Translations under genes and position numbers: made by a program
DNA from: Desulfosporosinus sp.
Lineage (GTDB): Bacteria > Bacillota > Desulfitobacteriia > Desulfitobacteriales > Desulfitobacteriaceae
DNA length: 8,738 nt
Assembly: GCA_016278585.1 (NCBI GenBank)
Contig: JADQBO010000444.1
Location: 1 to 8,738, forward strand
Direction: 5' to 3'
The notes under the pieces: generated by a model
Told to the model about the DNA's origin: nothing
Database searches by the model: none
The model's input: only the letters and a program-made list of their open reading frames with translations
Shown: positions 1 through 6,578 of the stretch, one piece after another
Position numbering within the stretch: position 1 is the first letter of the stretch
Layout: each line of letters begins with the position of its first letter

Positions 1-61
1 AGGGAGACTGAATAACCGGAGGCAATTTTTTATCCGGTCCAAACGTTACTCGTATTGTCAT
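1..61 (-). CDS. Unrecognised protein, N-terminal 20 codons only (runs off window)
   Basis: An ATG at 61-59 opens a frame that stays open to the window edge and encodes a start like MTIRVTFGPDKKLPPVIQSP. A very good Shine-Dalgarno (minus strand GGGAGGTG, positions 80-73) lies upstream. The spacing from GGAGG to the ATG is 13 bases, rather long, but no nearer in-frame start exists. The start is 75 bases beyond the typA stop, on the same strand, with no convincing terminator between, so readthrough from typA is possible. I do not recognise the family from 20 residues; there is no signal peptide or membrane segment in the visible part. The evidence that this is a gene is the SD plus the open frame. 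Confidence 0.5.
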   Translation of the reverse strand, partial: MTIRVTFGPDKKLPPVIQSP

Positions 62-89
62 ATGTACAGGCGCACCTCCCATCCTTACT

Positions 90-95
90 ACTATA
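90..95 (-). promoter_or_regulatory. Weak candidate -10 box upstream of the unrecognised downstream gene
   Basis: The minus strand reads TATAGT here (5 of 6 to TATAAT), between typA and the next gene. The only -35-like match, AAGACA, sits 19 bases upstream, which is too far for a good sigma-A promoter. It may be chance; it would allow the downstream gene to be expressed independently of typA. Confidence 0.2.
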
Positions 96-136
96 CGCGA
101 GTAAGAACGAAAGGTGTCTTGTGAAACGTATTGTTA

Positions 137-1960
137 TTATTTCCCTGTTAAGCTCTTGGCGTAACGTACGCGAGACGTGTGATCTAAAAATTTCTTACGC
201 AGTCGGACACTTTTAGGGGTGATTTCTACTAACTCATCGTCGTTAATGAATTCTAACGATTGTTCTAGAGAGAGTTCTCTGGGCTTATCTAAGCGTAAGG
301 CTTCATCGGCTGAGCTAGTGCGCATATTTGTAAGCTGTTTTTTCTTACATACATTCACTTCAATATCTTGCTCACGTTTATTCTCTCCAACAATCATACC
401 CGCATACACGTGTAGGCCGGGGTCTACAAACAAAATCCCTCGTTCCTGAGCGGAATAAAGGCCGTAAGCATTCGTTTCTCCCTCTTCATACGCAATAAGC
501 GCGCCACGATTTCGTCCGGGAATATCCCCTTTATAGGGTTCATAACCTAGAAACACATGGCTCATCATTCCTTCTCCGCGTGTTTGTGATAAAAACTCGC
601 CACGGAATCCGATCAAACCACGAGCTGGAATTCTAAATTCTACTCGGAGTTGTGTTGCAGAAAGATTTGTCATGTTGGCCATTTCGGCCTTGCGCTTTCC
701 TAGTAGTTCCATAATAGCGCCTAATGAACTTTCTTGGAGGTCACAAATTAAAAATTCGATAGGTTCACATTTGACCCCGTCGATCATTTTATAAATAACT
801 TCAGGTTTCGAAACTTGGAGTTCGTACCCTTCACGACGCATATTTTCAATTAAAATTGAAAGGTGAAGTTCGCCCCTGCCAGACACCTGAAAAGAATCGG
901 CAGAGTCTGTCTCTTCAACTCTTAAGCTAACGTTGGTTTCAACCTCTTTCCAAAGACGCTCTCGTATCTTTCGTGAGGTTACAAAATGACCTTCTCGTCC
1001 AGCAAAGGGGCTATTGTTAACCATAAAATTCATGGATAAAGTAGGCTCATCCACTTCAATGGTCGGTAAAGCTTCTGGGCTCAAGGCACAGGCAACCGTT
1101 TCCCCAATATTGGCACTGGTCAATCCGGTAAGCGCTACAATTTCTCCAGCCGAAGCTTCAGCAACAATTTCACGCTTTAAGCCTTCATAAATCATTACTT
1201 TACCTACTCGCGTTCGTTCAAAACTTTCATCCCGTTTGATTAAGGTCACATTATCGTTCTGGTGAATTGTCCCACGAACGATACGACCAACGGCTATTTT
1301 ACCTACATAATCGTCATAGTCCAGCGTGGTGACCAGCATCTGGAATGGAGCTTCAAGATCGACGACTGGTGCAGGAATACGCTCTAAGATAATGGAAAAT
1401 AGGGGCACTAAAGATTCTTCCAGAGAATCTGGTGCTAGTCCGGCAATTCCCGTACGTGCGGAAGCGTAAACAACTGGAAAGTCTAACTGTTCATCGTCCG
1501 CGCCTAGTTCAATAAATAGGTCTAAGACTTCGTCGACCACTTCTTCTGGTCGAGCATCAGGGCGGTCAATTTTATTTATAACGACAATAGGAATAAGCTT
1601 GAGTTCTAAAGCCTTTCGTAAAACGAAACGAGTTTGAGGCATGGGTCCTTCAAAGGAATCGACAATGAGGAGTACCCCATTCACCATCTGTAAAACCCGT
1701 TCTACTTCACCGCCGAAGTCGGCATGTCCTGGCGTATCAATAATATTGATCTTTGTTCCTTGCCAGTGAACAGCAGTGTTTTTCGAAAGAATGGTAATTC
1801 CACGTTCACGTTCTAAATCATTGGAATCCATGACGCGTTCCATTACTTGTTGATTAGCTCGGAAGGTTCCACTTTGTTTTAACATAGCATCGACAAGTGT
1901 GGTTTTCCCATGATCAACGTGAGCGATAATTGCAATATTTCTCAGATTTCGAGTTTCCAT
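137..1960 (-). CDS. typA: Translational GTPase TypA/BipA
   Basis: TypA (BipA) is an EF-G-like GTPase that binds the ribosome and aids 50S assembly and growth under stress or cold. The 607 residues match the usual family length. All GTPase boxes are present: P-loop AHVDHGKTT (13-21), switch I RERGITI (51-57), DTPGH (75-79), NKID (129-132) and a SAR motif near 165. An EF-Tu-like beta-barrel, EF-G III/V-type domains and the TypA-specific C-terminal region follow, including the characteristic GRGELHLSILIENMRREG and RGLIGFRGEFL stretches. The ATG at 1960 is preceded by AAAGGA, with AAGGA 12 bases away, adequate though a little distant. The gene lies 156 bases beyond hfq and past a strong terminator, so it probably has its own promoter. 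No key residue appears to be missing. Identification is firm. Confidence 0.97.
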   Translation of the reverse strand: METRNLRNIAIIAHVDHGKTTLVDAMLKQSGTFRANQQVMERVMDSNDLERERGITILSKNTAVHWQGTKINIIDTPGHADFGGEVERVLQMVNGVLLIVDSFEGPMPQTRFVLRKALELKLIPIVVINKIDRPDARPEEVVDEVLDLFIELGADDEQLDFPVVYASARTGIAGLAPDSLEESLVPLFSIILERIPAPVVDLEAPFQMLVTTLDYDDYVGKIAVGRIVRGTIHQNDNVTLIKRDESFERTRVGKVMIYEGLKREIVAEASAGEIVALTGLTSANIGETVACALSPEALPTIEVDEPTLSMNFMVNNSPFAGREGHFVTSRKIRERLWKEVETNVSLRVEETDSADSFQVSGRGELHLSILIENMRREGYELQVSKPEVIYKMIDGVKCEPIEFLICDLQESSLGAIMELLGKRKAEMANMTNLSATQLRVEFRIPARGLIGFRGEFLSQTRGEGMMSHVFLGYEPYKGDIPGRNRGALIAYEEGETNAYGLYSAQERGILFVDPGLHVYAGMIVGENKREQDIEVNVCKKKQLTNMRTSSADEALRLDKPRELSLEQSLEFINDDELVEITPKSVRLRKKFLDHTSRVRYAKSLTGK

Positions 1961-2007
1961 AGTTGGATTGAGTCCTTTCTTTCGCTAAGATAAAAACATA
2001 TAACTTA

Positions 2008-2036
2008 AAGATATCATAGTTGAATTATGAATTCAA
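2008..2036 (-). promoter_or_regulatory. Candidate sigma-A promoter for typA
   Basis: On the minus strand TTGAAT (2036-2031; 4 of 6 to TTGACA) is followed after 17 bases by TATCTT (2013-2008; 4 of 6 to TATAAT). An alternative -10, TATGAT (2018-2013; 5 of 6), has only a 12-base spacer from the same -35. The region is AT-rich and lies between the hfq terminator and the typA start, where a promoter is expected, but the boxes themselves are only moderate matches. A 7-bp inverted repeat overlaps the -35. Confidence 0.35.
2020..2036. repeat. Short inverted repeat TTGAATT-ATG-AATTCAA upstream of typA
   Basis: TTGAATT (2020-2026) and AATTCAA (2030-2036) are perfect 7-bp inverted arms around a 3-base spacer. 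They overlap the candidate -35 box of typA. The size and symmetry fit an operator for a dimeric repressor, but AT-rich palindromes of this length also arise by chance. No regulator can be named. Confidence 0.25.
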
Positions 2037-2041
2037 GCATA

Positions 2042-2076
2042 AAAACTAAGTTCGGTAATAAACCGAACTTAGTTTT
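2042..2076 (-). terminator. Intrinsic terminator after hfq (possibly bidirectional)
   Basis: Perfect 15-bp inverted arms (2042-2056 and 2062-2076) flank a 5-base loop. On the minus strand the stem starts AAAACTAAGTTCGGT and its 3' arm ends in TTTT, continuing TATGCTT, so the hairpin carries its own U-tract. It begins about 40 bases past the hfq stop and is the natural end of the mutL-miaA-hfq transcription unit. The A-run on the other side gives weaker terminator character on the plus strand, although no plus-strand gene is present to need it. Confidence 0.85.
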
Positions 2077-2116
2077 ATACACATTTGGATTGATCGTGAT
2101 TTGATTTTCTTTAATT

Positions 2117-2365
2117 CTAGGTATTGGATTCTCCTGCGTTAGCAGCTGCCAGGTTAATCGGGCGGATTGGCATAACCGTCGAAATGGCATGCTTATAAAC
2201 CATTTGTTGTCGACCTTCAAACTCAATGATCACTGTAAAGTTATCGAATCCTCTGATAAGACCCTTAAGCTGAAACCCGTTAACCAAATAAATGGTCACC
2301 GGAAGGTTTTCCTTACGCACCTGATTTAGAAAGGTATCTTGTAAATTGATGGGCGATTTATTCAT
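2117..2365 (-). CDS. hfq: RNA chaperone Hfq
   Basis: Hfq forms a hexameric ring that binds small RNAs and mRNAs and affects their pairing and stability. This 82-residue protein has the short Firmicute-type layout. The N-terminal helix NLQDTFLNQVRK (7-18) comes first, then the Sm1 strands with VNGFQLKG (28-35) and FDNFTV (40-45), and then the Sm2 signature YKHAIST (57-63). There is only a short tail, without the long acidic C-terminus of enterobacterial Hfq. The ATG at 2365 follows GGAGG by 7 bases (2377-2373), a strong site. hfq starts 36 bases after the miaA stop, the classic miaA-hfq pairing, and is followed by a strong terminator. Identification is firm; whether it serves sRNA regulation in this lineage cannot be seen here. 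Confidence 0.97.
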   Translation of the reverse strand: MNKSPINLQDTFLNQVRKENLPVTIYLVNGFQLKGLIRGFDNFTVIIEFEGRQQMVYKHAISTVMPIRPINLAAANAGESNT

Positions 2366-2401
2366 TTATTTTCCTCCATCACCTTATATTTCTACTTCAA
2401 T

Positions 2402-3358
2402 CTATTTTACACGAGATTGACAAGCTCTGCAAGCTTGAACGACAGACTCCAGTATAAGGCTGGGATCGGTCTCTATATCGTACCAACTAATCCTTGGATC
2501 CCGACGAAACCAGGTCAGTTGACGCTTGGCAAAATGACGGGTATCTCTCTGTAGTAAACGTAACATTTCCGACTGGATAACAAGGCCCTTTATGAACCAA
2601 ATCGCGTGACGATAGCCAATACTTTGTAACGGTTTCAAAGTAGGACCATAACCACCAGTTATTAGATTTAGAGTTTCTTCTATTAAACCCTGAGAAAGCA
2701 TGTCGACGCAGCGTTGATTAATACGTTGATAGATTAGATTTCGCGGAGCTGTTAACCCAATATACAAAATAGAGGGATCAAGGGGCTCATATTCATTATC
2801 TTTAAATTGACGTTGACTTGACAGGGTCTTACCCGTTAATTCAAAAATTTCGAGAGCACGAGTAATCCGTAACACATCGTTGGGGTGTAATTGTTCTGCA
2901 GTTTCCGGATCACGTTTCTTAAGTTCGTTATGTAATAATAAATTCCCATTCAATTCAGCAAACTCTTTCCATTTGAAACGAATTTCTTCACTGCCATGTT
3001 GGGAAAAGTCGTAAGGATCAAGCAAGGAGCGGATATAAAGTCCGGTTCCGCCGACTACAATCGGAACATGTCCACGGCCCCTAATCTCTTCAATAAGAGA
3101 AGTCGCTGACTCTTTAAACTGCGCTGCAGTAAAGGGCTCTGAGGGATCAAGAAAATCAATCAGATGATGGGGGACGAGTTGGAGTTCTGTTGGGGTAGGT
3201 TTAGCTGAACCAATGTCAAGTTTTTGATAGACTTGAACAGAATCTCCAGAGATAATTTCTCCCCCGATTTTCTGGGCAAGCGCTAAACCAAGGGAAGACT
3301 TACCTATGCCGGTAGGGCCAATAATTATCACAAGTGGATACACCTTACCATCCTCCAT
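2402..3358 (-). CDS. miaA: tRNA dimethylallyltransferase MiaA
   Basis: MiaA transfers a dimethylallyl group from DMAPP to N6 of A37 in tRNAs reading UNN codons, the first step towards ms2i6A. With the ATG start the protein is 318 residues. Visible motifs are the P-loop GPTGIGKSS (14-22), GDSVQVY (38-44) with the likely catalytic Asp39, HHLIDFLDP, GGTGLYIRSLL, the RITRALEIFELTGK region, and the C-terminal FAKRQLTWFRRD tRNA-binding signature. The ATG at 3358 overlaps the methyltransferase stop by one base (TAATG) but has no good SD. A GTG at 3343-3341 (codon 6) lies 8 bases after a perfect GGAGG and would give a 313-residue protein starting MYPLVIIIGPTG, which fits the family equally well. I favour the GTG. 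The gene is co-transcribed with hfq downstream. Confidence 0.97.
   Translation of the reverse strand: MEDGKVYPLVIIIGPTGIGKSSLGLALAQKIGGEIISGDSVQVYQKLDIGSAKPTPTELQLVPHHLIDFLDPSEPFTAAQFKESATSLIEEIRGRGHVPIVVGGTGLYIRSLLDPYDFSQHGSEEIRFKWKEFAELNGNLLLHNELKKRDPETAEQLHPNDVLRITRALEIFELTGKTLSSQRQFKDNEYEPLDPSILYIGLTAPRNLIYQRINQRCVDMLSQGLIEETLNLITGGYGPTLKPLQSIGYRHAIWFIKGLVIQSEMLRLLQRDTRHFAKRQLTWFRRDPRISWYDIETDPSLILESVVQACRACQSRVK
3352..3356 (-). promoter_or_regulatory. Shine-Dalgarno GGAGG that points to a GTG start for miaA
   Basis: Minus-strand GGAGG at 3356-3352 lies inside the first codons of the long miaA reading (ATG GAG GAT). It is 8 bases from the GTG at 3343-3341, an ideal distance, whereas the upstream ATG has only a weak GGTG about 16 bases away. 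This decides in favour of the shorter form unless coupling to the upstream gene drives the ATG. Confidence 0.6.
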
Positions 3359-4206
3359 TAAACTAAAATGACACCATAATCAACAGAACTGTACTGGCCT
3401 CCGTAGAGTATCTCAAATCCAAGACGTTGGAACTCTGAACTATTTTTTCGTTCTTTTAGGACAACTCTCCGTCGAGCAATGCGACAGGCTTCTGAAATTG
3501 ACGTATGATTTAGTGGGCAATGGTCCGACCATTTGTGTAAGGGTTGGATCGAGTCAGACTTCTTATGAGTTTTACGAAACATAGGATCAAAATATACAAC
3601 ATCGACAGAGTTAGTAGGGATATAACTTAAGTAGGCACCGTGTTCTCCGCAACGTATTTTGATTCGCTTAGACGCTTGTACTAGAGCATTCCAAGTGTCT
3701 TGTTTAGCCTGATTATTACATCTAGGAATAGTCTCTGGAAAATGGTATAACCCATCCTGAACCATGGCGGCTAAGATCGGAGATTTTTCTAGGGCAAGGA
3801 CCTCTCCCTGTTCTCCAACAGCCCATGCCCCGATCAGTGCATCCGTCCCTAATCCTAGAGTAGCATCAATTAAGGAGTCACCAGGCTTTAACTGAGTTGC
3901 ATCGAGAAAACGATCACTTCCACCTTGCAGAAGGTTCATCAACCTAATGATGGCCATGCTTGGATGAAATGCTAGTCGTTCCGTCCCATTTGTCAAGTAA
4001 ACACCACGACGAGAAATAGTGAGTACTGACAGTTCCTCTTCTCCACATCGTGATAAGACCCAGTTGCATCCGGGTTGTTGAAGGAACCAAAGAAGTCTTT
4101 TTTGTAGTTTAGAATCCAAATGAGTTGTTCTTATGTGGATGGGGCTTTCACTTAACATAGACCCTCCGGTTCGTGTATTCAGTAGTATAACCGTGATAGT
4201 ATGCAC
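3358..4206 (-). CDS. RsmJ/DUF548-like SAM-dependent methyltransferase
   Basis: A Rossmann-fold, class I S-adenosylmethionine methyltransferase. Motif I DATLGLGTDAL (114-124), the acidic end of strand 2 ALE (138-140), and the catalytic-region motif YFDPMFR (205-211) are clear. DPMF followed by a basic loop and a later RRRVVLKER strand (245-253) resembles RsmJ (YhiQ), the 16S rRNA G1516 N2-methyltransferase of enterobacteria. The Firmicute members differ and their substrate is not established, so I give no symbol. The longest reading starts at a GTG (4206) with no SD. An ATG at 4158 (codon 17) has GGAGG 4 bases upstream, gives 266 residues starting MLSESPIHIRTTHL, and removes an N-terminus that looks non-coding; I prefer it. 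The gene lies between mutL and miaA, and its stop overlaps the miaA ATG by one base. Confidence 0.85.
   Translation of the reverse strand: MHTITVILLNTRTGGSMLSESPIHIRTTHLDSKLQKRLLWFLQQPGCNWVLSRCGEEELSVLTISRRGVYLTNGTERLAFHPSMAIIRLMNLLQGGSDRFLDATQLKPGDSLIDATLGLGTDALIGAWAVGEQGEVLALEKSPILAAMVQDGLYHFPETIPRCNNQAKQDTWNALVQASKRIKIRCGEHGAYLSYIPTNSVDVVYFDPMFRKTHKKSDSIQPLHKWSDHCPLNHTSISEACRIARRRVVLKERKNSSEFQRLGFEILYGGQYSSVDYGVILV
4163..4167 (-). promoter_or_regulatory. Shine-Dalgarno GGAGG supporting the ATG at 4158 for the methyltransferase
   Basis: Minus-strand GGAGG (4167-4163) precedes the ATG at 4158-4156 by 4 bases, slightly short but the only recognisable ribosome-binding site near the gene start. 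The longer reading from GTG at 4206 has none. Confidence 0.5.
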
Positions 4207-4285
4207 CCAAACTTCGGGCAGTGTAACTAATCCTAGTAAAACAGCAGAGTAACAGTAGTAGCGAAATAGTTCAGCTTCAAAGTTA

Positions 4286-6181
4286 TTAAGTCCGATAAAA
4301 TCGTTTTTCCAATTCGGAACGGGTCATTGTAACCATTGTGGGTCGTCCATGTGGACAGGTATAGGGATTTTGGGTTTGATTAAGATTTGTAACAAGTTGT
4401 TCCATTTCAAAAAGATTAAGGGAATCTTGGGCTTTAATCGATTCTTTGCAGGCCAAAAGATAAATCCATTCTTCTAACATCTTCTCAAAGGTAGGTGGAG
4501 AATTTTTCAATAAGACCTCTTCAATAAATTGGCGTAGTAAATGATCAGCTTGGAAAGAGCCCGTTTGGACAGGTACGCCACGAAGTAAGTAGGTGCGTGG
4601 GCCAAATTGCTCTAGAATAAAGCCCATTTCGTTCAGAATCCATAAGTTTTCAATGAGCACCTGTTCTTCCTGGAGCGTAAACTCCATGGGAATCGGAATT
4701 AAAAGAGCCTGGCTGGGCTTCTCAGCTTGTTCAAACTCCTTGAGTAATCGTTCGTAGTTAATTCGTTCGTGAGCAGCATGTTGGTCTATCATATACAGGA
4801 CTTTACCGTCTGTTGCCAAGATATAGGTATTAAACAACTGAGATAATGGCCACACATAGCTCAAGGGATCAGAGGATTGGACCTTAAGCTGGGCGGGCGA
4901 ACTGTCCTGAGTGTCTAAACCCTTTGGTATATCGAGATGACCTATAGTTAATTCTGTTTGCTCTTCCTTTTGGCTTACTAAGGGTTCAGAAACCTTTAAG
5001 GGAGGCATGGTAGAGTCTGGTTTCTTATGATGCAGCGATGGTTGGTAGGCAAACTTAATTTGTGGTTGGTTATACGTATTGGAATATGCCAGACGAGGTG
5101 AGGATTCAGACCTTAATGGATTTAGTGGTGTCAACGAAACCTTAGATATTGGTGAAACAGAGGGCTTTGTCTGAAACGAAGGTAAAGGTTTACTATCAAT
5201 TAGAGTATTATAAACAGCCTCCTGGATAAATTGGGTAAGGCCTTGCTCCTCCTTAAAGCGCACATCCATTTTTGTGGGATGAACATTCACATCATACTCT
5301 GAAGGTGGTACAGATATATGAAGGACAACAATCGGGTGAACTTTCGTTGGAATAAAGGTTTGATAACCTTCTGACAGGGCGCGACTTAAAATTGGTGAAC
5401 GAATAATTCGTCCATTTATCATAAAAAATTGGGCTTGTTTGGACGAGCGAACCAAGTTTGGTGGGCTTATATACCCTTCTAGACGCCAATTCTTATGCTG
5501 TGCATTAATGGGAATCAGTTGCCGAGCGATAGCTTGACCTAGGATAGCGCCGATCGTTTCACGAAAATCCCCACGCCCAGACGTTTGCAAGACAGCTTGA
5601 TGTGGATGGGTTAGAGAAAAGGCGATACTTGGATGCGCAAGGGCAATTCGTCCGACTGTGTCGCTAATAAGACCGAATTCGGTGGGTGTAGATTTTAGAA
5701 ATTTTAAACGGGCTGGTGTATTATAAAAGAGATCCCGGACCGTCACGGTTGTCCCCACAGGGCATCCGATCTCTTTAAACTGTCCTTGCTCTCCACCGTT
5801 GAGCGTAAAGCATAATCCTACAATCTCATCCGCTGGACGAGACAAAATTTCGAGATGTGAAACCGACGCTATACTCGGTAGTGCTTCCCCTCTGAAACCT
5901 AGGGTTTGCAACTGATCTAAGTCTTCAATATGAGTGATCTTACTCGTTGCATGTCGTATAACCGCTAAAGGCAAATCTGCAAGCCCGATTCCACTGCCAT
6001 CATCTCGCACCTGAATTAAAGGTACTCCGTTTCCTTCAATGGTAATATCAATGCGTTTTGCTCCAGCATCTAAGGAATTTTCGACCAACTCTTTAACTAC
6101 AGAGGCAGGACGTTCAACAACTTCTCCTGCAGATATTTGGTTTGCTGAATGTGAATCAAGAATATGAATTACTGGTTTCAA
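4286..6181 (-). CDS. mutL: DNA mismatch repair endonuclease MutL
   Basis: MutL couples mismatch recognition by MutS to strand incision. The 631 residues have the full layout. The N-terminal GHKL ATPase carries VKELVENSLDAGA (29-41), DDGSGI (60-65), RHATSKI (76-82) and GFRGEAL (95-101), and the transducer domain carries NVHPTK (299-304), whose Lys contacts the ATP gamma phosphate. A Pro/Ser-rich linker spans roughly 330-440. The C-terminal dimerisation domain carries the nuclease motif DQHAAHERINYE (466-477), ACKESIKAQ (577-585) and CPHGRP (609-614). All metal-site motifs are intact, so this is the endonuclease type that works without MutH. The start is TTG at 6181, with GAGG 5 bases upstream, overlapping the preceding TGA (TTGA). 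The next gene begins about 80-130 bases downstream with no terminator. No mutS is seen in the window; it may lie upstream. Confidence 0.97.
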   Translation of the reverse strand: MKPVIHILDSHSANQISAGEVVERPASVVKELVENSLDAGAKRIDITIEGNGVPLIQVRDDGSGIGLADLPLAVIRHATSKITHIEDLDQLQTLGFRGEALPSIASVSHLEILSRPADEIVGLCFTLNGGEQGQFKEIGCPVGTTVTVRDLFYNTPARLKFLKSTPTEFGLISDTVGRIALAHPSIAFSLTHPHQAVLQTSGRGDFRETIGAILGQAIARQLIPINAQHKNWRLEGYISPPNLVRSSKQAQFFMINGRIIRSPILSRALSEGYQTFIPTKVHPIVVLHISVPPSEYDVNVHPTKMDVRFKEEQGLTQFIQEAVYNTLIDSKPLPSFQTKPSVSPISKVSLTPLNPLRSESSPRLAYSNTYNQPQIKFAYQPSLHHKKPDSTMPPLKVSEPLVSQKEEQTELTIGHLDIPKGLDTQDSSPAQLKVQSSDPLSYVWPLSQLFNTYILATDGKVLYMIDQHAAHERINYERLLKEFEQAEKPSQALLIPIPMEFTLQEEQVLIENLWILNEMGFILEQFGPRTYLLRGVPVQTGSFQADHLLRQFIEEVLLKNSPPTFEKMLEEWIYLLACKESIKAQDSLNLFEMEQLVTNLNQTQNPYTCPHGRPTMVTMTRSELEKRFYRT

Positions 6182-6477
6182 AACTGCCTCAGTCCTTCTT
6201 CCCTACTCCAAACATATTGTTGATCGTGTAGCTGGTTCTGGAGCATCCCACTGGTATAATTGTCACCTAGTTGTTGAAGATGGTCCCAAAGGTCATGACC
6301 TGCTTGCTCGCAACTGGGGCAGGCTTGGAATGGAATGCGCACTAAGATTGACGTTTGAGTATATCGTCTGCTTTCAATATAGACAGTCCCGGCACAGTGA
6401 CTGCACTCTCTTATGTAATCATGTCGATTTTCCTGAAATCCATCCGTATCGTAATAAACCGAATGAGGAATAATCAT
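6178..6477 (-). CDS. Four-cysteine zinc-ribbon-like small protein, probably the detached C-terminus of the HDAC gene
   Basis: Counting from the first ATG this is 99 residues. It holds CSHC (25-28) and CPSC (53-56), two CxxC knuckles 24 residues apart, the usual spacing of a structural zinc ribbon, with predicted beta strands such as SILVRIPFQ between. The ATG at 6477 has only a weak GGAA upstream. The same frame is open upstream for more than 40 further codons without any ATG, GTG or TTG. That extension reads like real protein (a basic amphipathic helix LKPYIQELKKQYQTLKP, then AFFPNGTW running into MIIPHSVYYDTDG), and it reaches back into the 3' end of the HDAC gene. The likeliest reading is the C-terminal domain of a single HDAC protein split by a one-base frameshift. 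A separate small gene using a poor start is the alternative. Its TGA overlaps the mutL TTG. I do not know a function. Confidence 0.55.
   Translation of the reverse strand: MIIPHSVYYDTDGFQENRHDYIRECSHCAGTVYIESRRYTQTSILVRIPFQACPSCEQAGHDLWDHLQQLGDNYTSGMLQNQLHDQQYVWSREEGLRQF
6187..6190 (-). promoter_or_regulatory. Shine-Dalgarno GAGG for the TTG start of mutL
   Basis: Minus-strand GAGG at 6190-6187 sits 5 bases before TTG 6181-6179, inside the end of the preceding frame. It supports the unusual TTG; that start gives the canonical MutL N-terminus (MKPVIHILDSHSANQISAGEV). Confidence 0.6.
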
Positions 6478-6578
6478 CCAAGTTCCGTTTGGGAAAAAAG
6501 CCTTGTTCTGAGGTTTAAAACTCGGTTTAAGGGTTTGATATTGTTTTTTAAGCTCTTGAATGTATGGTTTCAGAGCTG

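Noticed and set aside
84..105. Inverted repeat CTTACT...AGTAAG between typA and the next gene as a terminator
   Set aside because: Only 6 bp of stem with a 10-base loop and no T-run after it on either strand; too weak to terminate.
2014..2226. 70-codon minus-strand open frame covering the hfq 3' end and the hairpin
   Set aside because: It overlaps Hfq in another frame and reads through the terminator; no SD and no recognisable protein.
4207..4285. Promoter or terminator in the gap between mutL and the methyltransferase
   Set aside because: No hairpin with a T-run, and only poor -35/-10 combinations; the gap more likely is simple operon spacing.
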